Positions 7,431 to 16,421 of a stretch of DNA of 62,057 nucleotides are shown here, piece after piece. Under the pieces are notes generated by a model, which worked only from the letters and a program-made list of their open reading frames with translations, did no database searches and was not told the origin of the DNA. Numbering within the stretch: position 1 is the first letter of the stretch; every line of letters starts with the position of its first letter. Position numbers and translations under genes: made by a program. Source of the DNA: Clostridium sp. (GTDB lineage: Bacteria; Bacillota_I; Bacilli_A; RF39; UBA660); contig JAMPDH010000007.1 in assembly GCA_023665725.1 (NCBI GenBank), forward strand, positions 1 through 62,057. Direction: 5' to 3'.

Positions 7431-7718
7431 ATGAATGAATATTTAAAAAAAATAGTATTAAATTATATTTTACCTAATTATGATAAATATTCAAAAGATG
7501 GATTTGAGTTTTGGCTTCATGATGATTATATTAGAATAAAGTATAATCATAAAGTATATAAAGCAAAAATAATATTCGAAAATAGTACTTTATATTGGTA
7601 TTTAACTCCATATAATAAATCATACTTTTTGACTGAAATTAAAAATGATAATTCATTTGAAGCATTAATATTTGCAATACGAGATAATCATAATTATTTT
7701 GAAAATAGTGAAAACTAA
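7431..7718 (+). CDS. Small uncharacterised protein divergent from the XRE pair
   Basis: This 95-residue soluble protein is rich in Tyr, Asn and Lys, with no signal peptide or membrane helix. The profile suggests an N-terminal helix, several beta-strands (FEFWLHDDYIRIKYNHKVYKAKIIF, then LYWYLTPYN) and a C-terminal helix. I do not recognise the family. It starts 11 bases after an AAGGAG site and shares its control region with XRE operators 3 and 4, so it is the most likely regulatory target of the repressors. Confidence 0.65.
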   Translation: MNEYLKKIVLNYILPNYDKYSKDGFEFWLHDDYIRIKYNHKVYKAKIIFENSTLYWYLTPYNKSYFLTEIKNDNSFEALIFAIRDNHNYFENSEN

Positions 7719-7752
7719 TTTTTTTTATAAATATAATATAATGGTGGTTATT

Positions 7753-8349
7753 TTGTTAATATCTCATAGGGGTAATGGATTACATAAGTATGCGGAAAAT
7801 ACAAAAGAAGCAATTTTTTCTGTATTAAATGAAGCAGTAGATGGTGTAGAGTTTGATGTAAGACTCACATTAGATAATAAATTAATCATAAGTCATGATC
7901 CTATTATTAATGGAAATATTATACGATTAACTCCACTTAAAATTTTAAAAAAGCATGCAAATGTATCCACGTTAAATGAAATTTTAAAAAAAATAAAAAC
8001 TAATAAAATAATATTGATAGATATAAAATCAGAGTTAGATGATCATATAAAAATATGTAATTTATTAAATAACATATTAAAAAAATACAACTTAAATATA
8101 TATATTTGTAGTTTTAATAAAAAAATAATTGATAATTTAATTGGCAAAGTTGGATTGTTAATAGGATATTATATAAATAAGAAATATTTATACAATAATT
8201 ATTATTTTAATATAGTCCATTATAATTATAAAGATTTAATTGATTCTAAAAAGGAAACCTTTATTTGGACTATAAATGATAAAAATAAAGCAATTTTAAT
8301 AGATAGTAATAAATATATAATTACCGATAAATACTATTTAATTAAGTAG
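7753..8349 (+). CDS. Glycerophosphodiester phosphodiesterase
   Basis: GDPD enzymes hydrolyse glycerophosphodiesters to glycerol-3-phosphate and an alcohol. The sequence begins with the hallmark ISHRGNG, followed by AENTKEAI, the metal-binding VEFDVRLTLD, and ISHDP. Later strands include ILIDIKSEL, YICSFNKK and FIWTINDK, in the order expected for a GDPD TIM barrel. At about 198 residues it is shorter than the usual 240-250, so some barrel loops are trimmed. The TTG at 7753 follows GGTGG (7743-7747); ATG 7741 is the alternative start, but its ribosome site would fall inside the gene. Its 3' end overlaps the convergent UPF0316 gene by 12 bases. Confidence 0.82.
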   Translation: MLISHRGNGLHKYAENTKEAIFSVLNEAVDGVEFDVRLTLDNKLIISHDPIINGNIIRLTPLKILKKHANVSTLNEILKKIKTNKIILIDIKSELDDHIKICNLLNNILKKYNLNIYICSFNKKIIDNLIGKVGLLIGYYINKKYLYNNYYFNIVHYNYKDLIDSKKETFIWTINDKNKAILIDSNKYIITDKYYLIK

Positions 8350-8796
8350 TACTTTTTCTATTATTATAACAACACTTTTATCAATACTTTTTATTATTTT
8401 ACATATTTCATTTTTATTTTTTCTTTTAGATAATAAAATTATTTTCCCATTATCTTTAGTATTTATTATTTTGTAATCTTTAAGTATTTTTAATAGTCTT
8501 TTTTTATACTTTGGATTTATTATACATGTAATCATATTATTACCCATGGCAATAGATTCCTCAATCAAACTTCCTATATATGAGCCTATGGAAGTGCCTA
8601 GAATAAAAGCAATTACTTTAAAATAATCATTTGAAACATCAATTATAACTATACCTGTAATTATAATCCAAACTAAACTTATGAATAGCTGTAGTATAGC
8701 ACCAATTATTTTTTTTCCATTTGCTACAACTATTAACCTCATTGTACTTAAAGCATTTTCTATAACTTTTGATATAAATATTATAAAGTATATCAT
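8338..8796 (-). CDS. UPF0316 membrane protein (YebE-like)
   Basis: This 152-residue protein has about three transmembrane segments in the first 75 residues. It keeps the family motifs ISKVIENALSTMRLI and FILGTSIGSYIGSLIEESIAMG, then a cytoplasmic DUF2179-like domain (about 85-150). It belongs to UPF0316/DUF5698; the biochemical role is unknown. Its start overlaps the stop of spoIID (ATG at 8796, stop at 8793-8795), so the two are co-transcribed from the minus strand. Confidence 0.85.
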   Translation of the reverse strand: MIYFIIFISKVIENALSTMRLIVVANGKKIIGAILQLFISLVWIIITGIVIIDVSNDYFKVIAFILGTSIGSYIGSLIEESIAMGNNMITCIINPKYKKRLLKILKDYKIINTKDNGKIILLSKRKNKNEICKIIKSIDKSVVIIIEKVLLN

Positions 8797-10193
8797 TTTA
8801 TAGTAACTCCGCTATAATAGTGTTTTATAATTTGTGAATAATTATATCCGAGTTTTGCCATTTCATTCGCACCATATTGACTCATTCCAACACCATGACC
8901 ATATCCATACGTTGTAATTTCCACATTATCATCATTTAAAGAAACTTCAAAGTCAGCGGATCGTAATTTTAAAATCTCCCTAAATTTAACACCAGTAAAA
9001 CTTTTATTATTTATTATAATATTCCTAACTCTTCCCGAATCGTTATGAATTATTTCATAAGTAATAGGTTCTTCTATATCAAGTCCTAATAAATTGGTAA
9101 ATTCATCTATAGAAAATTTTACTGTTTTCTTATATGAATTAACTTTTTTATCCCAACTACTTTCAACACTTTTAAGGTATGGTAAACTTTTTCCCCATAC
9201 TTCAGAACTATTTTCAGTATATCCATTACTAGTAGAATGATAATAAGCTTCAATATATGAATTGTTATATAGAACTACTTTACCTTTTGTAGATTCAACA
9301 GCTGATTTTATTTTAGAGTAATATTTACTATAATCACTACCCCATACAGCTTGCAACTGTTTATTATCTTTATATGCTTGTGTTGAAACTGTATCTGTAA
9401 GTTTTTTACCATCTTGTATGCTTTTTAATGCATATGTCCTAGCTACTATAGCTTGAGCTTTTAATGCTTCTATATTAAATGATGCAGGCATCTCCGCACC
9501 TACTACACCGATTATATATTCCTCTAGTTCTATATTTAATATAGTTCCATTATTTCTATATACAGTTACCATTTGAGCATTATTTTTTTCATTTGTTACC
9601 TTGTTTTGAGTAGTAGAAGAGGTTTCTTTTGATACATTATTTGTAGTATTATTTTGATGTGTTTGCGTATTTTTATTTGTAGATGAGGTATTATTTGATG
9701 AACTAGTATTTTTTTTAGTAGTACTTTGATTTTTATTTTGCGATGAGCTAGTGTTTTTATTTTGTGACTCTTTATTAGAAGTTTTATTATTAGTTGTAGA
9801 ACTGTTTTTTTCACTTGCAGGTTTTTCTTCCTTTATACTTTCCACTTCTTGTTTTTTAGAAATATCATTTGTATCATCTATAATTATTTCATAATCTGTT
9901 AAGTTTTTTTCCGTAAAATCATGTATTATTATTTTAGATACATAATTATATGGATTGGGCGTTAAAACTGAATTTTGAAGCTTAATAGGGTTAATTAGTA
10001 AAGTGCTTATTATTATACCAGAAACTACTACAAGAACTTTTTTTCCAGTGAAGTTAATACTTTTTATAAAGGATTTTATATTTTTAAATATACCATCACT
10101 TTTAAAATCTTTAGAAAATTCATAATTATAATCTAGATATAGAAATAAAACATCTTCTCCATTTTGGTTAATTATTTTATATCCGCTTATCAT
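8793..10193 (-). CDS. spoIID: SpoIID/LytB-domain peptidoglycan lytic transglycosylase
   Basis: SpoIID cleaves glycan strands during forespore engulfment, working with SpoIIP and SpoIIM. The 466 residues begin with about 50 cytoplasmic residues, then a membrane helix (about 52-69), a 130-residue low-complexity Asn/Thr/Ser/Lys linker, and the catalytic SpoIID domain from about residue 210. Visible motifs are EEYIIGVVGAEMP with the expected catalytic Glu, KAQAIVARTYAL, YYHSTSNGYTENSSEVWG and GYGHGVGMSQYGANEMA. ATG 10193 has AGGTGAT upstream; GTG 10202 would remove it. The cytoplasmic head and linker make it longer than Bacillus SpoIID (about 343 residues). No SpoIIP or SpoIIM is in the window. 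Confidence 0.88.
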   Translation of the reverse strand: MISGYKIINQNGEDVLFLYLDYNYEFSKDFKSDGIFKNIKSFIKSINFTGKKVLVVVSGIIISTLLINPIKLQNSVLTPNPYNYVSKIIIHDFTEKNLTDYEIIIDDTNDISKKQEVESIKEEKPASEKNSSTTNNKTSNKESQNKNTSSSQNKNQSTTKKNTSSSNNTSSTNKNTQTHQNNTTNNVSKETSSTTQNKVTNEKNNAQMVTVYRNNGTILNIELEEYIIGVVGAEMPASFNIEALKAQAIVARTYALKSIQDGKKLTDTVSTQAYKDNKQLQAVWGSDYSKYYSKIKSAVESTKGKVVLYNNSYIEAYYHSTSNGYTENSSEVWGKSLPYLKSVESSWDKKVNSYKKTVKFSIDEFTNLLGLDIEEPITYEIIHNDSGRVRNIIINNKSFTGVKFREILKLRSADFEVSLNDDNVEITTYGYGHGVGMSQYGANEMAKLGYNYSQIIKHYYSGVTIK

Positions 10194-10304
10194 TAATATC
10201 ACCTGTTTTATTATTGGTAAAAAACATAAAAAAATACTAATTACATAGTATAATGTTATAAGTAATCTAAAATTATTAAAATAAATATAAAAGGTATTAA
10301 AAAA

Positions 10305-10332
10305 TGTCGAATTTTGTGTTATTATATATAAT
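10305..10332 (+). promoter_or_regulatory. ezrA promoter with 0A-like box at -35
   Basis: TATAAT at 10327-10332 precedes the ezrA ribosome site. At the -35 position lies TGTCGAA (10305-10311), an exact Spo0A-box heptamer, instead of a good TTGACA. This is the arrangement of Spo0A-activated promoters. The heptamer is short, so chance occurrence is possible. Confidence 0.4.
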
Positions 10333-10348
10333 ATAGAGGTGGACTAAT

Positions 10349-12061
10349 ATGGATTCAATATTGTTGATACTTATTACTGTGTTTTTAGTTTCTATGATTT
10401 TAGTTGCAATAGTTTTGAATGTAATGCAAAGTAGAAAAAATTCTAAAATAAAGAAACAAATAGATAAATTAGAAGTTGAAAAAAATGAAATAAATAGTAT
10501 GCCTATAGTTCCAGAACTTTCTAAATTAGATTCATTTTTAAAAAATGATAAATTTGAAGAAATGTATAATGATTGGAAATCAAGGCTTAATGATATAAAA
10601 GAAAATCAATTGCCTAAAATAACAGACATGTTAGTAGAAAGTGATTTTGTTTTAAATCAAAAAGATTATAGAGGGGCATTACTTAAAATAGCTAAACTTG
10701 AAATAGAACTTTGTAAAGTGAAAACAAGTTCTACTGAACTTCTAAATGAAATAAAAGAAATAACTGGAAGTGAAGAAAAAAATAGGGCAATAATAACTAA
10801 TTTAAAATCTAAATATAGAGAATTATATAAAAAATTTACTGAAACAGAACCTGAATTCGGAGATATAGGGAAATCTGTGCATTTACAATTTGAAAAAATA
10901 TCCAAAAGTTTTGAAGCTTTTGAAATTGCCATGGAAAATAATGAATATATTGAGGTAACTAAAATAATAGAATCTATTGATAAGTTATTAAATCATATGG
11001 AAACTGTTATAGAAGAAATACCTGCTATAGTAATAATGGCGACTAATGTTTTACCTAACAAAATAAATGATTTAAAAATTGAATATGATAAGATGGTTAA
11101 AAATGGATATCCTCTTGATTATTTAAATGTTGAATATAATATTGAAGAGGCTTATAAAAAAATTCAAGAAATTATGGATCGAACTAAAGTTTTAAATCTG
11201 GAAGATGGTTTATTTGAACTTAAGGTATTGTTAGAATACTTTGATTCTATTTTTAACGATTTTGAAAAAGAAAAAATAGATTGCAATAATTATGATGAAA
11301 CAAATAAAAAGTTTAGAGTTAAATTATCTAAGTTAGATGAATTGATAAAAGATATATTTAATCAAATAAACGATATTAAAAATGTTTATCACTTATCAGA
11401 TGAAGACATTAAATTATTAGAGGAATCTAGAAAAGATGTAGAAAAATTAAAAGAAGATTATAAAACACTTATGGAACATTCTAGAAAAAATACATTTGCA
11501 TTTTCTAAATTAACTAAAGAAATTGATAATTTATTTATAAAGCTTATAATGATAGAAGATAGAGTAGATAATACATTAGATGTAATTGGTGGAATGAGAG
11601 AAGATGAAGCTCGTGCTAGACAACAGTTAGATGAAATAAAATCAATTTTAAAAGATTCAAAGTCTAAAATTAGAGAATATAATCTACCAGTTATTCCAAA
11701 AACATACTTTGTAGAACTAAAAGAAGCGCAGGCGGCTATAAAAGAGATTATAAAAGAACTTGATAAAAAACCTATAACTATAGAAACATTAAATACTAGA
11801 GTTGATACAGCACGTGATTTAGTGTTAAAATTATTTACTAAATCAAAGGAAATGATAAAAACTGCTATGTTTGCTGAAATGGCTATAGTATATGGAAACA
11901 GATATAGAAGTAGTGTAGAGGATTTAGATAAGTGTTTATCAACATCAGAAGCATTATTTTTTAAAGGTGAATATCAAAAATCTTTAGAGTTAAGTATAAA
12001 CTTTTTAAATAGAATAGAACATGGAATATATGATAAACTTTTAAAATTATATAATGTCTAA
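10349..12061 (+). CDS. ezrA: Septation ring formation regulator EzrA
   Basis: EzrA is a spectrin-like membrane protein that restrains FtsZ ring assembly and couples division to wall synthesis in Bacillota. The 570 residues fit the family (about 560-575). It has an N-terminal transmembrane helix (about 4-26), a short positively charged linker, then almost continuous coiled coil. Family motifs seen include SKLDSFLKNDKFEEMYNDW, TEPEFGDIG and the C-terminal YGNRYRSS. AGGTGG lies 8 bases upstream of ATG. It is monocistronic: a hairpin follows the stop codon. Confidence 0.93.
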   Translation: MDSILLILITVFLVSMILVAIVLNVMQSRKNSKIKKQIDKLEVEKNEINSMPIVPELSKLDSFLKNDKFEEMYNDWKSRLNDIKENQLPKITDMLVESDFVLNQKDYRGALLKIAKLEIELCKVKTSSTELLNEIKEITGSEEKNRAIITNLKSKYRELYKKFTETEPEFGDIGKSVHLQFEKISKSFEAFEIAMENNEYIEVTKIIESIDKLLNHMETVIEEIPAIVIMATNVLPNKINDLKIEYDKMVKNGYPLDYLNVEYNIEEAYKKIQEIMDRTKVLNLEDGLFELKVLLEYFDSIFNDFEKEKIDCNNYDETNKKFRVKLSKLDELIKDIFNQINDIKNVYHLSDEDIKLLEESRKDVEKLKEDYKTLMEHSRKNTFAFSKLTKEIDNLFIKLIMIEDRVDNTLDVIGGMREDEARARQQLDEIKSILKDSKSKIREYNLPVIPKTYFVELKEAQAAIKEIIKELDKKPITIETLNTRVDTARDLVLKLFTKSKEMIKTAMFAEMAIVYGNRYRSSVEDLDKCLSTSEALFFKGEYQKSLELSINFLNRIEHGIYDKLLKLYNV

Positions 12062-12093
12062 TAAGTTTTGGAATAATATCCAAAACTTATTTT
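12061..12093 (+). terminator. intrinsic terminator of ezrA
   Basis: ATAAGTTTTGGA (12061-12072) pairs perfectly with TCCAAAACTTAT (12079-12090). Only a short T-run follows. Confidence 0.65.
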
Positions 12094-12171
12094 CAAATAA
12101 AAATTTTGACTTGTAAATATCCTATATGTATAATAATAAATATGTCCATTTTAAAAGAAAGGAAAATAATT

Positions 12172-13344
12172 ATGGAAAAACTTTTATTGGTAAAATATGC
12201 AGAATTAACAACAAAAAAGGGAAATAGGAAACAATTTATAAAAATTTTATATCAAAATATTGAACATGCTCTTTTAAATACAGAATATGAAATAAAATAT
12301 AATTTATCTTGTATGTATATAAAAACTTCTGATAAATATTTAAATGACATAATTCATAAACTTTCAAACGTATTTGGTATACATAGTATAACAGTATCCG
12401 AAAAGGTAAATAATAATATAGACGACATAGGATTAAAAGTAATTGAAGTTTTAAAAATGAGAAATTTTAAAACTTTTAAGATAGAGACAAAAAGATCAGA
12501 TAAAAATTTTAAATTTACATCTTTGCAAACTAGTTCTAAAATAGGTGCGATAGTTTTGAAAAATATAGATTGTTCTGTAGATGTACACAATCCAGATATA
12601 ACAGTTTTTGTTGAAATTAGAAATGAAGGTACTTATATATATATAGATTTCATTAAAGGACTTGGAGGTTATCCTGTAGGGATTCAAGGGAAGGGACTTT
12701 TAATGTTAAGTGGAGGTATAGATAGTCCTGTAGCAGGTTATTTATCCTTAAAAAGAGGAGTTAACATAGAATGTCTATACTTTGAATCATTACCACATAC
12801 TAGCATAGAAGCAAGAAATAAAGTTTTAAAACTAGCAAGCATTTTAAACAATTATTCTAAAAATATAAAAGTTCATGTAGTTCCTTTTACAAAAATTCAA
12901 GAAACTATATATAAAAATGTAGAGGATAGTTATATTATAACCATTATGAGAAGGATGATGTATAGAATAGCTAGTATATATTCTAAAAAATTAAAATGTA
13001 AAATTATAATAAATGGAGAAAGTATAGGGCAAGTTGCATCTCAAACATTAACTAGTATGAGTGTTATTAATAATGTTACAAATATTCCTATCATCAGGCC
13101 TGTTGTTTGTATGGATAAATTAGAAATTATAGAGGTAGCAAAAAAAATAAATACTTATGAAACAAGTATATTACCATATGAAGATTGCTGTACTATATTT
13201 TTACCAAAACATCCAGTTATAAATCCAGAATTAAATAAATGTTTAGAATTTGAAAAAAAGTTTAATTATGAAAATCTAATAGATGAAGCAATTAATAACA
13301 TTAAAATTTTTAAAGTAGATGAAAAGAAAAATGATTTATTATAA
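12172..13344 (+). CDS. thiI: tRNA 4-thiouridine synthase ThiI
   Basis: ThiI adenylates and thiolates U8 of tRNA and can supply sulfur for thiazole synthesis. The 390 residues contain the N-terminal ferredoxin-like and THUMP regions (about 1-165), then the PP-loop ATPase with LSGGIDSPVAGY, NGESIGQVASQTL, and the conserved PYEDCCTIF. There is no C-terminal rhodanese domain, as in Bacillus, so sulfur should come from a dedicated cysteine desulfurase (NifZ/IscS), which is not in this window. ATG 12172 follows AAAGGAA and matches the family N-terminus; the in-frame ATG 12106 has no ribosome site. Confidence 0.95.
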   Translation: MEKLLLVKYAELTTKKGNRKQFIKILYQNIEHALLNTEYEIKYNLSCMYIKTSDKYLNDIIHKLSNVFGIHSITVSEKVNNNIDDIGLKVIEVLKMRNFKTFKIETKRSDKNFKFTSLQTSSKIGAIVLKNIDCSVDVHNPDITVFVEIRNEGTYIYIDFIKGLGGYPVGIQGKGLLMLSGGIDSPVAGYLSLKRGVNIECLYFESLPHTSIEARNKVLKLASILNNYSKNIKVHVVPFTKIQETIYKNVEDSYIITIMRRMMYRIASIYSKKLKCKIIINGESIGQVASQTLTSMSVINNVTNIPIIRPVVCMDKLEIIEVAKKINTYETSILPYEDCCTIFLPKHPVINPELNKCLEFEKKFNYENLIDEAINNIKIFKVDEKKNDLL

Positions 13345-13378
13345 AAAAATTAAACCAAAAATTACCAATAAAAAATAT

Positions 13379-13407
13379 GTATGAAATTTGAACTTGTACA
13401 CATGCTA
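13379..13407 (+). promoter_or_regulatory. candidate sigma-G promoter of the first SASP gene
   Basis: GTATG at 13379-13383 fits the GHATR -35 element and CATGCTA at 13401-13407 is one base from the CATHHTA -10 element; the spacer is 17 (18 is usual). Forespore sigma-G is the known factor for ssp genes. Confidence 0.45.
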
Positions 13408-13430
13408 TTAGTGTACAGGAGGTGAAAACC

Positions 13431-13640
13431 ATGAATAACAGTAAATCAACTAATAAATTCGTAGTTCCTGGAGCTAAACAAGCTATAGATAAAATGAAAT
13501 ATGAAATAGCTAGCGAATTAGGAGTTAATTTAGGACCAGATGCTACTTCAAGAGCTAATGGTACAGTTGGTGGTTATATCACTAAGAGATTAGTTCAAAT
13601 GGGTGAACAACACTTAGGATCTTCAAATTACCAAGGATAA
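13431..13640 (+). CDS. Alpha/beta-type small acid-soluble spore protein, copy 1
   Basis: SASPs saturate forespore DNA, protect it from UV and heat, and are degraded by Gpr at germination. The 69 residues carry both family signatures: [26 protein letters not shown], including the Glu-Ile-Ala region cut by the germination protease, and [14 protein letters not shown] at the C-terminus. GGAGGTG sits 7 bases before ATG 13431. It has its own terminator and a sigma-G-like promoter. A paralogue follows 0.15 kb downstream. Confidence 0.97.
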   Translation: MNNSKSTNKFVVPGAKQAIDKMKYEIASELGVNLGPDATSRANGTVGGYITKRLVQMGEQHLGSSNYQG

Positions 13641-13652
13641 TTTAAGAAAAAT

Positions 13653-13678
13653 AGGACAGTTTTTATGACTGTCTTTTT
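13653..13678 (+). terminator. intrinsic terminator of SASP copy 1
   Basis: GACAGT (13655-13660) pairs with ACTGTC (13668-13673) and is followed by five T's. Confidence 0.8.
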
Positions 13679-13785
13679 AATTCCCATTATTATTTTTAAC
13701 ATTTATTATCATAATATTAGTGGTAGAAATTGTATAATTAAATTAAGGTATTATGGAAATAATAATAATAAAGGCGGTGAAATAT

Positions 13786-13974
13786 ATGAGTAATAAATTA
13801 GTAGTTCCTGGAAGTAAAAAAGCAATAGAAAATTTAAAGTATGAAATCGCTAGCGAACTAGGAATTAAATTAGGTGCAGATACCACAAGTAGACTTAATG
13901 GTACAGTAGGCGGATATATGACAAAAAAATTAGTTGAACTTGGTAAACAATATTACCAAGATTCAAGTAAGTAA
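13786..13974 (+). CDS. Alpha/beta-type small acid-soluble spore protein, copy 2
   Basis: A 62-residue SASP with [25 protein letters not shown] and the GTVGGYMTKKLVELGKQ C-terminal signature. It is clearly a paralogue of the preceding gene, with a shorter N-terminus. AAAGGCGGTGA precedes ATG 13786; the upstream in-frame ATG 13753 lacks a ribosome site and would add non-family residues. CATAATA at 13710 could be a sigma-G -10 box but has no convincing -35. Confidence 0.96.
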   Translation: MSNKLVVPGSKKAIENLKYEIASELGIKLGADTTSRLNGTVGGYMTKKLVELGKQYYQDSSK

Positions 13975-13980
13975 ATTATA

Positions 13981-14014
13981 TTAAAACTATTAACATTTTA
14001 AGTTAATAGTTTTT
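13981..14014 (+). terminator. intrinsic terminator of SASP copy 2
   Basis: AAAACTATTAAC (13983-13994) pairs with GTTAATAGTTTT (14002-14013). The stem is strong and the T-run short. Confidence 0.65.
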
Positions 14015-14058
14015 AAATGAAAAATAAAATTAAAAATATCTAATAAGTTTATTTTTTC

Positions 14059-14625
14059 TTACAAAATTTTATCAATTAACCCATACTCTAATGCTTCTTC
14101 TGCGTCTAAAAAATGATCTCTTTCGGTATCTATTTCTATTTGTTTTAAATCTTTACCAGTTTGGATAGATAAAATTTTATTTAATTTGCTTTTAAGTTTT
14201 AAAATTCTTTCGGCTGCAATTTTTATTTCAGTTGCTTGGCCTTGCGCTCCACCTAGCGGTTGATGTATCATAACTTCACTATTAGGAAGTGCATATCTTT
14301 TTCCTTTTTTACCACTTGAAAGTAAGAATGCTGCCATACTTGCACACATTCCAATACAAATAGTAGAAACATCACTTTTTATAAAATTCATTGTATCATA
14401 TATAGCCATCCCAGATGTAATAGATCCACCTGGTGAATTAATATACAAACTAATATCATCATGATTTATAGAATCTAAGTATAAAAGCTGTGCTACAACT
14501 ATATTCGCACTATTATCATTAATTTCATCGCTTATTATAATTATTCTATCTTTTAGTAATCTAGAATAAATATCATAAGCTCTTTCTGAATTATTGTTAC
14601 GTTCAATAACTGTTGGTATAAGCAT
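14059..14625 (-). CDS. clpP: ATP-dependent Clp protease proteolytic subunit
   Basis: ClpP forms the tetradecameric serine-protease chamber that works with ClpX or ClpC unfoldases. The 188 residues hold the full triad: Ser in [11 protein letters not shown], His in [12 protein letters not shown], and Asp in the [19 protein letters not shown] region. The start [24 protein letters not shown] is the classic N-terminus, preceded by AAAGGAGAG. It is single and convergent with the SASP genes. I see no CtsR or CIRCE operator upstream. Confidence 0.97.
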   Translation of the reverse strand: MLIPTVIERNNNSERAYDIYSRLLKDRIIIISDEINDNSANIVVAQLLYLDSINHDDISLYINSPGGSITSGMAIYDTMNFIKSDVSTICIGMCASMAAFLLSSGKKGKRYALPNSEVMIHQPLGGAQGQATEIKIAAERILKLKSKLNKILSIQTGKDLKQIEIDTERDHFLDAEEALEYGLIDKIL

Positions 14626-14742
14626 ATTATCACTCTCCTTTTATATAATAGAATATAAAAGTATAAATTATTCATTAAAATATGTGACAAATTTCTAATT
14701 TTTTGGTAGAATTATATTGTAAATAGAATAAGAGGGAAAAAG

Positions 14743-16407
14743 ATGGCTAAAATATTAAAAGTTAATTTTAGAAATACTGAAACTATGAGCTTTGAGGAAG
14801 GCACTACATTTTATGAAATAAGCAAAAGTTTTCAAAAACATTATAATTACGATATAGTTGGCGCGAGAGTAGATAATCAAATAGTGGATTTATCAACAAA
14901 AATAAAAAATAAATGTGATATTGATTTTTATGATAGAAGTAGTATACCTGGAAATAGTATTTATGCAGCTAGTGTTCAATTTTTAATGATAGTTGCATTT
15001 AATAAAATTTATCCTGATGCTGAAATTATAATTCAAAATTCAATAGATAAAGGTGTTTACTGCGATATAATAGGTTTAAAAATTAGTGAAAATGACCTAA
15101 AAAGAGTAGAAGAAAAAATGTTTGAACTTCATAAACAAAACTTATTATATACTAAACTTAGTGTTGATAGACTAGATGCTATTAGTTATTTTGAAAAGAA
15201 AAAACAAATTGATAAAGTTAAAGTCTTAAAATATATAAGCAATAGTTATATAAATTTATATAGATTAGATGATGTATATGATTATTATTTTAGTGATATG
15301 GCTTATAGTACAGAAGCTATAAATGATTTTAAATTAACTTATATAAAGGAAGATGGATTTGTTTTGAGTTGGCCAAATATATATAATCCTGAGTGTACTT
15401 TAGATTATGTACACAAACCAATGGTAGCACAGACATTTGCTGATTACACAAGATGGGGTAGTATTGTAAATGTTTCTAATGCGGCTGATTTAAATGAAAT
15501 AGTATCATCTGGAGACTATGGAGATATTGTAAGACTTGCAGAAACACATTTTGATAATCAACTATCAGATATAGCAGGGCAAATTTATCAAAGAAAAGAA
15601 ACCGTAAAATTTGTACTTCTTGCAGGACCTAGTTCAAGTGGTAAAACTACAACTTCTAAGAAATTGGAAATTTATCTACAGAGTAGAGGTTTTAAAACTC
15701 ATCGTATTTCAGTAGATGATTACTTTATAAACCGTAAAAATGTAAAACCAGATGAGTCTGGAGAATACGATTTTGAAAGTTTAAAAGTTGTGGATTTAAA
15801 TTTGTTTAACAGACACTTATCTAAACTATTAGAGGGTGAAAAAATTCAATTACCAGAATACAACTTTATTACTGGTGAAAGGGAATATAATAAGAAATAT
15901 TTAAAATTAGAAGAAAATGATATAGTAATAATAGAGGGTTTACATGCATTAAATGATGAACTTACATTGACAGTAGATAGAATTAACAAATTTAAGATAT
16001 TTATCGCGCCATTTACTCAAATAAATATAGACAATCATAATAGAATACATACAAGTGATACTAGAAGACTTAGAAGGATTATTAGAGATAGTAAGACAAG
16101 AGGATATAGCGCTGCAGATACATTAAGAATGTGGAAAAAAATTAGGGATGGAGAAGAAAAATATATTTTTCCATATCAAAATGATATTGATGCCGTAATA
16201 AATTCTGCATTATTATATGAACTTGGTGTTTTAAAAACTTATGTAGAACCTTTACTATTTTCTGTTGAAAAAACAGATGAAGTTTATCCGGAAGCCATAA
16301 GATTAATAAACTTTCTAAGAAACTTTTTACCAATACCTAGTGATGAAGTTCCAATGGATTCAATACTTAGAGAATTTATTGGTGGAAGTGGATTTAAAGA
16401 TAAATAG
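14743..16407 (+). CDS. Nucleoside (uridine) kinase with TGS/ThrRS-like N-terminal domains
   Basis: This 554-residue protein belongs to the fused family with a threonyl-tRNA-synthetase-like N-terminus and a C-terminal uridine-kinase-like P-loop domain. Residues 1-70 look like a TGS domain, and about 70-270 resemble the ThrRS second domain. From about 285 come Walker [14 protein letters not shown], the SVDDYFINR loop, [10 protein letters not shown], and [10 protein letters not shown]. It probably phosphorylates uridine/cytidine or a related nucleoside; the purpose of the N-terminal domains is unknown. The gap gene starts 14 bases after its stop, so the two are probably co-transcribed. Confidence 0.9.
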   Translation: MAKILKVNFRNTETMSFEEGTTFYEISKSFQKHYNYDIVGARVDNQIVDLSTKIKNKCDIDFYDRSSIPGNSIYAASVQFLMIVAFNKIYPDAEIIIQNSIDKGVYCDIIGLKISENDLKRVEEKMFELHKQNLLYTKLSVDRLDAISYFEKKKQIDKVKVLKYISNSYINLYRLDDVYDYYFSDMAYSTEAINDFKLTYIKEDGFVLSWPNIYNPECTLDYVHKPMVAQTFADYTRWGSIVNVSNAADLNEIVSSGDYGDIVRLAETHFDNQLSDIAGQIYQRKETVKFVLLAGPSSSGKTTTSKKLEIYLQSRGFKTHRISVDDYFINRKNVKPDESGEYDFESLKVVDLNLFNRHLSKLLEGEKIQLPEYNFITGEREYNKKYLKLEENDIVIIEGLHALNDELTLTVDRINKFKIFIAPFTQINIDNHNRIHTSDTRRLRRIIRDSKTRGYSAADTLRMWKKIRDGEEKYIFPYQNDIDAVINSALLYELGVLKTYVEPLLFSVEKTDEVYPEAIRLINFLRNFLPIPSDEVPMDSILREFIGGSGFKDK

Positions 16408-16421
16408 GAAAGAGGAAAAAA

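Noticed and set aside
14626-14742. CtsR or CIRCE operator for clpP
   Set aside because: No GGTCAAA-type heptamer tandem and no CIRCE arms were found in the intergenic region.
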